From the NCBI RefSeq assembly GCF_964355755.1, contig NC_092670.1, positions 28,695,795-28,759,794 on the forward strand: a stretch of DNA of 64,000 nucleotides, given 5' to 3'. This document shows, piece after piece, positions 54,944 to 64,000 of the stretch. The notes beneath the pieces were generated by a model, which was not told the origin of the DNA, did not search any database, and saw only the letters and a list, made by a program, of their open reading frames with translations. The position numbers and the translations under genes were made by a program. The stretch comes from Antedon mediterranea. Lineage: Eukaryota > Echinodermata > Crinoidea > Comatulida > Antedonidae. How positions within the stretch are numbered: the stretch's first letter is position 1; every line of letters starts with the position of its first letter.

Positions 54944-56992
54944 CTGTATCATCATTTTCCTTTTGCATAGTATTTTTAACATTTTCAGATGAACAGCATT
55001 CGTCAAGTAGTAGTAGTAGTAGTAGTACTCACAGATGTTCCAGAAGCTGAAAACTTAAAAACATGATAGTCATTCACTACCAGTTTAAGGATTCAGTAAA
55101 CATTGCTGTCAGGCATTTTAGTTACTATATAATGAATACAGAGAGAACAATACAAGGACAAATGATCTGCTAATGGCAATCACGAAGAAGCTTATGTGCT
55201 TATACATGACAGTTGATGTGTAATGATGTGCACTTTTTAACTCGTATAGCAAAAACATACTAAAGACGATATCTGGTATAGTGAACAACAAAGTAGCTGA
55301 AAAATCAAATCACCTTTCGTGCCTTTACAGGTTGCAAGACATCATGGGATGGGAAGGCGAGTCATACTGGAAATCATTCGTAACGCATCCACTCATTTTA
55401 ATGTAATTTGTAAATCATTATTATGGTTAAAATGAATTAAGTCGTTTTGGAAGCCCCTATCCCAGTTGTCAGTTACATAATGTATGTAAACGAAAGAGCC
55501 AGATATATTTTTTGCCGTAAACATGCATGATTGCTGAATACCCAGCTGGCTAATATGCATTTGCCAGTACTATGTAATAGAAGAAATACCCACCATAGTG
55601 CGGGTATCTTTCCCTATCCTACAACAGTAGTTTAAAACCTTCCAAGTACAAATTCCAGTCATGTTGATATACAATGGTCATTTCCAACACACAACCCCTC
55701 TGTGATGTTTTTAAAATTTAGTTATAAACATTCCAGTAGCCTTAAATTCCGGTTATTTTGATACTCCATCGCTCCACTGAACTTTCAAGTTACTTTAATA
55801 CCCATAATAAGCTAATGAAACATGTTTTTGCAATAATAAAACTCTTTATTCAAATGCTTATATTATATATAAATGTCATCAATAGACTAGTTACAATTCA
55901 ACGCCAACAAATAAAACTGCCAAGATAAGGTTGTGAATTAAGACTTTTACTACAGTATTACATATGAATGAGATTGTCTTTTACCTGGAATGTATATCTG
56001 GATGCGGGAAGTTTTTACATAATGCATAAATGGTTAAGAAATATTTATAGAAATCACCAACCATGTTATGCGTTAAAACATGCTTAGTAAAGTGCCTATT
56101 CTTGATCTAAATTATGAATAAAACAGTATTATTCTTCCAGTTAACTGTTTTTTACATATTATAATCAACTTATCTATTTTTACAAACAAACAACAAATGT
56201 GTATGGCAACGGATTTAAGAAATCTTATCAATAACATCAATAGGCCTAATACTGTACTTTTTTCATTATTTCACTAAGATTTTTCATACAACACAAAAAC
56301 TATGGAACTATATTCTTGGAACATATGATTACCTTTTAAAGTAATCATTTACCACTCTCAACACAAATGTTTTTTTCAATAAACAAAAATTCCCTTTTAC
56401 ATAACTTAAAATAAAATGAGGTTTCATTTATCATATACAGTACTGTAGTATTTCAAAACTCTTGGATACATCTCAGAGGTTTACACCTCAACTGCAGTGA
56501 TCACAATATTGACATTTGCTGCCGAATATTGTGAACATAATATCAAATAAAAATATAACATAATCGTGATGGTATTATTGTTTGGTAACGGATTTGACGA
56601 TCTTATCAATAACACACTGTTACTTTTCTTTTGAAAAAGATTTTTTTTACTCCATAGTGCACACTGACTTGATTCGACTTTAAATGCTCGTACAATATAA
56701 AAACTATGAAACTATATTCTCGGAACACATGTAAATAAACATGATTCCATAATTATTATAAAACAACAAATATTTTTAATCATTTACTTTTTAAAGAAGT
56801 GGTCTATATCATTTACAAACAACACTTTCAAAATATCACAAATGGAAACATATTTTTTTTTTTTTAAACCAACAAACAAAACTTCCCTTATATCTTATTT
56901 TAATATCAAATTAAAAGAATAAACATAATCGTGATTGTCTGTATCATGCTAAAATCACATATTATCATTTTTTTAGCTACTTGTTTAATTTT
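54944..56992. other. Unique AT-rich sequence with a 379-bp duplication
   Basis: A (GTA)n microsatellite lies at about 55,004-55,027. 56,208-56,560 and 56,587-56,940 share 'AACGGATTT', 'ATCTTATCAATAAC', 'AAAACTATG.AACTATATTCT' and 'ACATAATCGTGAT', offset about 379 bp and diverged. No gene recognised. The part nearest 56,992 probably contains the 3' UTR of the HECT gene. Confidence 0.5.
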
Positions 56993-57161
56993 CTACACAA
57001 TGTCCATTACCCAAATGTTATTTTCTAACACAGCACTGAACTCTGATCGAAATTCAATGTAGTCTTTGAAGCTAGAAGCCAATTCAAGGATGCACCCACA
57101 TGTATGCGCAACTGGACGTCTCTCAAAGTCAGACTGTTTTTTCCCAACATTTGATTAGCTC
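56993..57161 (-). CDS. HECT E3 ubiquitin ligase, last coding exon (frameshifted)
   Basis: The exon begins after 'TTTAAAG' at 57,162 and completes a split glycine codon, giving 'GANQMLGK'. After an A-run (57,137-57,142) the HECT C-lobe continues in another frame: 'SDFERRPVAHTCGCILEL', 'YIEFRSEFSAVL', 'WVMDIV' and TAG at 56,993. In HECT ligases the cysteine after H-T forms the ubiquitin thioester, and here it is the C of 'AHTCGC'. As printed, the frame from exon 1 runs into a stop without this cysteine. One extra A in the homopolymer would join the two frames, so this is either a sequencing or assembly error or a disabling mutation. Confidence 0.8.
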
Positions 57162-58020
57162 CTTTAAATGAAGAAATAAAAAAATAAATTTATACATATA
57201 ATGATATCTAATAACATATTATTAATAATTTAAGGCTAGCCTCTACTACTAGTAGTACTGACTGAGTGTAAAAAACTGAAAACATTATGGGATAGGGTTC
57301 ATCTTCATAAATAGTGATAGTGAAACATTTTTTTTTTCGTATTTGAGGTCAAACCTCATTTAAAGTGATCAATATTGATTAGATCACAACTAGAACACTA
57401 AAAGGTGATAATTTATGGGAAAAAATATTGAAATGATGTAAAGTTTGCCATTTTTTGAGTTAAAAAAAAATCATTTTTACATTAAAGATTTCACAGCGCA
57501 AATCTAAAAAAAAAATCAAACCTCCTGCAAACCACTTATATTATATTGATTATAACCATAACATGATTAGATCTAAAAAGAAGACAATTTATAAAACAAA
57601 ATTATTGAAATTAATGCAAGTTTTTGGGTTGAAAAACATAAATTTTTCTGGCAAAAATACTGGTTTCAGAGTGCAAATCCCTAAAACACAAATATCATTC
57701 AAACCAATTATTAATTAGATCATATAGAACTATAAAAGGAGATAATTTAAAAAAAAAAACTTTGAGAAACCTCCTTCAAACTAATTAATAATAATATTAA
57801 TTAGATCACAACTAGAACTATATTGTCTCCTTTTATAGTTCTAGTTGTCATCTAATCAATATTAATTGGTTTAAAGTTTTTTTGTTGCACAGTTAGTAAT
57901 ACCCTTTAAAAATAAAATATACCAAAATCTTTTTTTACAAATTTGGAAAAAAGTATTTATGTCTAGGGATAGAGGCTAGCCTTAACATCGGTTAAAAACC
58001 TTATTTTCAAATGAACTTAC
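57162..58020 (-). other. HECT gene intron
   Basis: Bounded by a consensus donor GTAAGT (58,020-58,015) and an acceptor AG (57,163-57,162). 756 of its 859 bp are the TTAA-flanked element described separately. Confidence 0.8.
57230..57985. mobile_element. TTAA-flanked TIR element in HECT intron
   Basis: Ends are perfect inverted repeats, TTAAGGCTAGCCTCTA and TAGAGGCTAGCCTTAA, so TTAA may be the duplicated target and GGCTAGCCTCTA the terminal repeat, as in piggyBac-type MITEs. The interior repeats 'TTAGATCACAACTAGAAC' phrases about every 170 bp and has a hairpin at about 57,790-57,877. No transposase. Confidence 0.7.
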
Positions 58021-59164
58021 CTGTAGTGTATCTCATAAATGTCATTAACTTATCCACAGACAGACTCTTTATAAATTTGAGAAGAAGTTTAGTCGTATTT
58101 CTTTGTTCTTCTGATGCATCTTGTGGCAGATTTAACGCAGCTATGACGCGCTTGGTTGTTGGTATAGCTGTTTGACAGATATCTTCAATGTTCATTGTAT
58201 GTAGAGCGGGTTTCAAGTGTTCTACAAACACGCTGTGCCAGCATCTACTTATGTATGATGTTCCCTGTATCAAGGTACGGTGGGCAGCATCCTGTAGAAT
58301 TGCTCTAATATTGTCACTCGTAGCATTTCTTTTTACCTTGTAATTGTCGAGGATATCAAATAGGTCCTCTTCATCCACATCTGAGAAGTTGTTCAGTGCC
58401 GTTTCTAAAACAATTTTTTCACTGTCTGCAACTAATTCTAAAAAAGTGGGTATCATTGATGGATGGTTTGAATTGATGATGGTGGCATCCATCACATATT
58501 GTAAGAACGGTACTGCTAATTTGAACGGGAAGAAACTTTCCTGCTTATATCCGATAACCAGAACTTTTGCTGTGGCTTGCCACTTTTCTTTGCTCATACT
58601 ATCCCGTAGACAGGGTACCTTCAGATGTTCTCCCACAGTATACAAATTGTAGAAATCCTCCCAAAATTCACTAAGAGCATCTCTTAATACACCACCAAAG
58701 TCTTCTCCAAATTCAAGTTGGCCATTAGGCCTAACCATTTCAACCTCAATAGGATAATTAAGGTCAGTATTGATAAAGAAATCTGTAAGTTCTTTCAAAA
58801 CATGGCCTCGGTGCAGCCTTACTTTAGTATACTTGGGAATGACAGGATTTCCACTCTCAACCTCATAATTTAAGTCATTCATTATAGACAGACCTTCATT
58901 CCTATCATCATAATTCAATAAATCATTTGCTATGGGAAGATTATTGGCTACTAGTACTACTTTGGCTTCCACAGCCGGTTTGCCTAGATCCACAAAGGTA
59001 TTAGCATCACTGTCAGTTGAAGTAATATCAGACATATCTATCGAAAGTAAATCTTCTCCCATTTCACTTTCCATCCATGTACCGCTGGTTGATGGTTTAC
59101 CTATTCCAATCGAGCCTCTTGAAGTAGCAATTACTAGTAGAACCTTAATTGCCTGTTGATTCAT
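58021..59164 (-). CDS. HECT-domain E3 ubiquitin ligase, main coding exon
   Basis: 381 codons from an ATG at 59,164, preceded in frame by TAG, to a consensus donor. Residues 1-110 are acidic and disordered-looking. From about 115 onward the HECT N-lobe is clear: 'VRLHRGHVLKELTDFF', 'EFGEDFGGVLRDALSEFWED', 'KWQATAKVLVIGYKQESFFP', 'LAVPFLQYVMD'. It ends in the hinge to the C-lobe ('MTFMRYTTG'). HECT ligases accept ubiquitin from an E2 on a C-lobe cysteine and pass it to substrates. At ~435 residues the predicted protein is short and lacks N-terminal substrate-binding domains; the wording resembles the invertebrate G2E3-like group. The next exon at 57,161 supplies the C-lobe. Confidence 0.9.
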
Positions 59165-59970
59165 AAGAATGGACTATTATTAGTTTATGAGATATCATGA
59201 AAACATAGAATGTATAGCTAATTTGCATATTATACTTGTTTTCATGTATGCATTCATTTATTTATAACAATGACAAACCTGGCCTACAAATACAATGTTG
59301 TCCAGCTCACTATGCTACAGTAGATTCAGTAGCTTTATAATAAATATAAGGACCTAGGCCTAGAACTTTCAACTGTTAAAATAGAAAATCAATTTACTCT
59401 TCTTTTATTAGTTAGTGAAAAAAGATTATATATTATATTATTTTATATGTATTTAAAACATCAAAATCAATATTAAATACTGTAAATGGGAAAATATTAT
59501 TATTCATATTTTCCAAATATCAGAATGCTATTATTATTAATTCTGAGAGCTGAATCGATTTAATAACATCGGCCTATTAAGTAAATGTATTAGCTATTAA
59601 TGCCCTCCGACAGGTCTAGCACATTCATCACGCACGTCACACGCACTTCCTCCTGCTGCTGTGCGGCCACCATTAAGAAGTAGGCCCAGTAGGCTAGCCC
59701 CTAGGCCTAGTGTAAATATTTATTATTATTTAGGAGGCCTAGTTTGGCCCATTGATTGACTCCTTATCTGTAGTCACTTGCACTACTTTACATTTACAAG
59801 GCCAATTTTCATTCAAATAATTATATTGTCCAAGGTATAAACATGTTTTGTTATAATAATACAATTTTACTTACTTTTAATTTTCTGTGTTTCTTCTCTT
59901 TACACGTGAGACGACGTGTGTGAGGTTTGTTGATGTACTACGCAAGCGCAAGTACGTGTGAACAGAGTGT
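59165..59970 (-). promoter_or_regulatory. Possible 5' UTR intron, exon and promoter of HECT gene
   Basis: An acceptor-like AATAATAG lies 12 bp before the ATG. At 59,874 a GTAAGT donor follows about 95 bp of CpG-containing sequence (59,875-59,970, 'ACACGTCGTCTCACGTG'). That would make a non-coding first exon spliced to the coding exon. No TATA box is clear. Inference from splice signals only. The segment 59,590-59,710 is locally GC-richer. Confidence 0.4.
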
Positions 59971-59973
59971 ATA

Positions 59974-60019
59974 ATTAGGGCGTTATAACGCCCTAATACG
60001 GCGTTATAACGCCGTATTA
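59974..60019. repeat. Two overlapping perfect palindromes
   Basis: 59,974-59,997 (24 bp) and 59,994-60,019 (26 bp) are each perfect palindromes sharing the 14-bp core GGCGTTATAACGCC, which ends in different outer bases. Together they could extrude adjacent cruciforms. They lie just upstream of the inferred HECT promoter. Confidence 0.9.
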
Positions 60020-60049
60020 TTATAAAATAATTGTTTTCTTTGGCGGAAA

Positions 60050-60610
60050 TCAGCCACCGTAAATTTGATCTTTATTAATTTTGCAGTCTATTATTTAACT
60101 ACTGTACCTTCACACACGCGCGGTATGTTTTAAAATAAACAAAAAACTGAAATGGCTATGATTAATGGCCAACTTAAACTCCAGTCCTACTATATCTGAT
60201 TTTCGTCTTCCAAAGGGACACTGTATTGATTGATGGAAAGTGCCTGTTTCCAGTCACCTTTAGGGTCAAATCTATTATTTTAACTGCTCCCTTGTGTATA
60301 AAAGAGAGAAAATATTTGAAACGAGGTTGTTGCAAGGTGAACTTATCTTAAACCCGGAAATTACTTTGACCGGGAAGAATTAAAATTGAGATGAAAATCT
60401 AATGTTGAAATCATAAATTGTATTAAAAAACTCTTTATAATATCTTCCTAAGATAGAAATATGGAACAGTAGCGTCGCTGTGAACACTAATGTTATCAAA
60501 TCTACGTTTCGTGGTACATCTCAGATAGATAAGGTAGGTATCCAAGGCGATTTGTACCGAAGTTTTTGCATTGTGCTCACCTATGTCAGAATTAACCATA
60601 ATTTATATAT
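60050..60610 (+). repeat. Dispersed repeat family D, copy 3
   Basis: Matches the landmarks of 16,370-17,062 in the same order, with small indels. A 105-codon frame begins inside it (60,480) and is not considered coding. Confidence 0.75.
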
Positions 60611-60771
60611 AGATGAATTTATTCATGCACAATTTTTACCTCTCGGATGTTATGACGTCATCGTATGGCCACACGAATATAAAATAGAGGATTTTTGTCT
60701 CTTTCGTTATTGCTCATCACAATCAACAGAGCGCATCTCGCTTATACGTATTCCATTTCCCCCGATATTTA

Positions 60772-62249
60772 GGTTATATGCATTATCATGCATATAACCT
60801 CTTGATTCTGTCAAAATCTTTATTTATTTATTTATTTTATTTATTCTTTCCTTAGCACTATTTTGTCCGTGAATTATCTTGATATCAGTTTCATCTATTT
60901 AAGTCAATTTTTCAGAGTATATTCCTTATGGCCAGGAATCGATGTGGTTATATTTTCACGATGCGTAATCAAAAATTACGCGGTCTACGCGCGATTTTAC
61001 GAAATCACGTTTGTAATCATATCTTCACAAGCATGAATCACAATTAAACAAAATTTGGTACTCATAAATTTCAGGTCATATTTCATCATATGGCAATACA
61101 ATTACGTGCGTAGCGCATATAACGCTTGCGTACGCGCGCTTAAAATGTTCAAAATTGTCAAAATTTATTTTCGATGAAATTAGAGTACGTTTCAGGCAAT
61201 TTTAAGCGTTTAAAAAATTGCCATGAGTGCGCAGATTTTTGCACGCGCACTGCGCGTTATACGTTAATGCGCACTCTTTTTGTCCGATTTCGGTTGTACA
61301 ACCTTTCTTTAATAATATCATCATATTTTATTCACTTTTCAACGCGTAATTGCCTTATACGAGCACGTCAAAAGTGACAGGCTACGCACGTGTAAGTTAA
61401 CAAAATGGTGAAAATATGCTAAATTTTAAAATTAATATAGATCGTCAGAATGCTCGGGAACACATATTTTTTATTTCATTTTCTTGAAGTGTATGTATCT
61501 TATGTATGATTTATTATTAAACTAAGAGAACAAAAGTTGATTAAGCCATAATTAATTGCATATTAAATTAAAAAAAATTCATTTCGACAATCAAACAAAT
61601 TATGACATTTTCTTAGGCCAAAATAACAAACTTAACATTAACTTTCTTCCTCCAAAAGTTCATATATTAAAGTTAAAAGTATATAGTTTGACAGTGCATC
61701 ATTTTTGTACATTTTCAGAGATGTCATCATAGTAAAAAATTATAATTCATTGCGGTATGTAATAATCTATCTGCACCAAAGTGGTTACTGCATAGTAAAT
61801 ACACGGAGGAATTTTTCTACAATTTTTAGACAGTTGTGTATGGCTCGGTGGTGTGTGCTCGTGTCTATGGCACTCAAGGTACCGAGATCGAGTCTCACCT
61901 TTGGAAACGAAATAAGATTTTTTTTTTATTATTCGTATTGTTTGTTCAAATTTATTTCTTAGTGTATATATTATACACATGATTTATAATGAAATCTAGA
62001 TAAAAAATAACTTATGTCTTTATTATTATGTAACAGCAAATGTGGTTTATGACATTATACGCAGAGGGATCTTTGATCGGATTGTGATACCGGCTATTGT
62101 ATTCGCGTTAGCAAGGTCCTATCATATATTATAAATAATTAAAGAATCTGAGAAAATCAATGAATCAAAATATCTTTTAAAAATCAATTATCTTTATTAA
62201 AATCAATGCATATAACCTATAATTCGTCATAGTGACGAATTAAATCTAG
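60772..62249 (+). mobile_element. Helitron-like element, ~1.48 kb
   Basis: Starts with a perfect 12-bp hairpin stem (GGTTATATGCAT / ATGCATATAACC), then 'CTCTTGATTCTGTCA', which aligns with the 5' hairpin region at 14,118. Ends with 'ATTCGTCATAGTGACGAAT', a hairpin, then 'TAAATCTAG' and T. 'ATGCATATAACCT' is present at both ends. The interior has no Rep/helicase and includes a tRNA-like segment at 61,834. The structure is that of a non-autonomous Helitron or Helentron. Confidence 0.55.
61834..61907 (+). mobile_element. tRNA-derived SINE head
   Basis: 'TGGCTCGGTGG' is a box A match and 'GAGATCGAGTCTC' a box B-like T-arm (GAGA / TCTC stem), 34 bp apart. The acceptor stem is weak, and a T-rich run follows at 61,917. 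Probably a SINE fragment, not an active tRNA. Confidence 0.5.
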
Positions 62250-62693
62250 TTTAATATTGTCTACGTCAATCAACTATCTTTCGCATGAGTTAAAAATATT
62301 TCGTCATCATGTCTAAAAATGTAAATAACGTGGGTCACTTATTTTCATCTTTACAGTAAATTTCAATCTGTTATAGCTCGTAAAAATAAAATGTGATAAT
62401 CACGAAGCTATTGGATTGTAGATATGAAATCATGTGAGCATTTTTCCAATCAGATGTTGTGACGTCATCATATGGCCAGTTAAATAAAACATGTCGTATT
62501 TTCATCTTTTGCGTCATAGTTCATTACATTTAAACGAGCGTGCATCAATATTTCACGTATTCAAATTTCTTCTACACGTTAATATGTTGTTGCTGAGATA
62601 ATTTCCTTCCGAAATTGCTACATTCACGTTTCATTTTGAAACCGTCAACATGTTAAGAATAGGAATAAATAGCGGGTCCCGTAATTTCACCTA
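62250..62693 (+). repeat. Helitron-interior-like repeat
   Basis: Shares 'GTGACGTCATCATATGGCC', 'TTTTCATCTTTTGCGTCATA' and neighbouring text with 32,140-32,800, 30,400-30,640 and 13,130-13,500. Likely a decayed relative of the same family. Confidence 0.55.
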
Positions 62694-64000
62694 CTAGATG
62701 GTACGCTCGCTTCGCTCGCGTACCATCTAGGTCGTGCCCACAGACGGTTCTCGAATATAGGCCTACAGTAATTCCAGCGTAAAAAAACTGGCGATTTCAA
62801 ATGTACGTACCGCAGGACTATAATACATTGTCGTTTACAGAAACGAATAAATAGACACGATGATTTATGTAGTCAACTAAAATTAGCACCCTGGGAATTA
62901 CTTCCGAAGGAGAAACTTTTCACAAAATGAGTCCAAATTTTTTATTTGGACTCATTTAAAAAACCCCAATTTGTGTTTTGTATGTAACATTAGGGTTGAG
63001 GGATGGGAAAGCGGATAGGTACAAAGAGGGACAATTTTTAAATATATTCTTTATCCACTCAGTAACGAAATATTTTGTTCATGTTTTATAAGCCTATACA
63101 TAATATACCTCTAAATACAGTAAAACATTTGCAATTTAATACTTTGTTAAAACTGTCACTGTCATAATCGATTGAAATATTAAAGTACATGTCACGATAC
63201 ACCACTACGACGTTTATATTTTTGGTAATTATTAATTAATACAAACGTTGAGAAGGAACTGTCAGTATAAAGTGTATTTGTATATAATAATGTGTTTATA
63301 TATCTAACAGTAGAGCCTATCCACAATGTCAGTAATACAGTTTATTATTATCTAACAGGACGAACATTCACAGTAAGAAATGTTCGATTCAAATGAGGAC
63401 CAAAAATAGTTATTTACAGTATTGTCAAAGTATTGCAAGTTTATTCTCAAAGGGCCCATATATTTACCTACCGTATGTGTTAAACCAAGGGCTCATAAAT
63501 TTACCTAAAGTACTTGTGTTAAACCAAACTCTGGCAGACTGAGAGATTGGGATGTTCCATTCATCGCAAATCAATACATTTGTATAATCGTATATTAAAT
63601 CTTTCAAAATAGTATTTTTTAAAGAAAATCGGCCTGTCTTCAACATTATGATGGTGTACTCTAGCTGTTCAACCGGTTTTCAGCTATTAAAAACAATTAT
63701 CGTAGGAGGAGATAGGAAAATGCGAAGCCTCCTCGCATTTTTGTGGCGGGTATTTTTCAAGATGGACATCCATTAGACAGTGTATACCACGATCGGAAAA
63801 CACCCCTATTTGGGGCAAATCGTTGAACCTAAATTCGTTTTAATCGTCAATAACTAATTATCTAACGTAATTTAATTAGTAAACAGGGTTACATCAGGTG
63901 GTTAAAATCAGTACCGAAAGTACGAACCAACTTTATATACCATCGAGTGAAAATTCTAGAAGTAAGGCGCGATTTACCGAATTTTGCCCTTACGTAAATT
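62694..64000 (+). repeat. Dispersed repeat family B, copy 3, with terminal hairpin
   Basis: Begins with a 13-bp perfect stem (CTAGATGGTACGC / GCGTACCATCTAG, 62,694-62,730). It then follows copy 2 ('GGTCGTGCCCACAGACGG' onward) and the inverse of copy 1 to the window end. The hairpin insert is absent from copy 2. Runs out of the right edge. Confidence 0.75.

Noticed and set aside
55004-55080. Short spliced-looking exon with a valine run
   Set aside because: It is a (GTA)n microsatellite; open frame and flanking AG/GT are expected by chance.
58344-59159. Plus-strand ORFs of 102 and 75 codons
   Set aside because: Antisense shadows of the HECT coding exon.

Overview
The window looks like intergenic and intronic DNA of an AT-rich invertebrate genome, most likely a marine deuterostome and perhaps an echinoderm. 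This is inferred from GT-AG spliced host exons, a CR1-type LINE with a 2A-like motif, tRNA-headed SINEs, piggyBac, DIRS-like and L1-like elements, Helitron-like termini and many AGGCCTA strings. No species can be named from sequence alone. Almost all of it is repetitive; host coding sequence is under 2 kb.

Layout. 1-3,490: a decayed L1-like LINE on the minus strand, running out of the left edge. 3,745-10,073: short blocks of an ~88-bp satellite in plus orientation, interrupted by LINE 3' fragments and a tRNA-derived SINE. 10.3-24 kb: MITE-like elements, a Helitron-like element, a broken unidentified coding region, a composite TIR element containing a CR1-like LINE, and two well-preserved exons of an EDEM1-like gene (GH47 family, ER-associated degradation) on the minus strand at 11,886-11,982 and 21,804-21,974. 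24-33 kb: duplicated blocks, a 35-bp palindromic minisatellite, a ~1.57-kb element with ~450-bp inverted arms, and Helitron-like remnants.

33,340-54,943 is dominated by the same ~88-bp satellite in the opposite orientation. It is broken by four insertions: an 803-bp segment flanked by TTAA, an LTR retrotransposon with only its 3' LTR, a piggyBac remnant, and a DIRS-like fragment with gag, partial RT and an SGNH-hydrolase-like domain. The satellite has monomer subfamilies and higher-order duplications of about 514 and 1,162 bp.

56,993-59,970 holds a small HECT-domain E3 ubiquitin ligase gene on the minus strand, with two coding exons. Its intron is mostly a TTAA-flanked TIR element, and its second exon has an apparent one-base frameshift just before the catalytic cysteine. 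Two overlapping perfect palindromes lie beside its putative promoter. 60-64 kb is made of repeat families that also occur at 12-33 kb.

The two host genes are not functionally linked by anything visible here; one acts in glycoprotein quality control and the other in ubiquitin transfer. I found no convincing new multigene system. The most unusual features are the structured satellite with its insertions, the CTAG-ending Helitron-like family with hairpins at both ends, and the nested and duplicated repeats.
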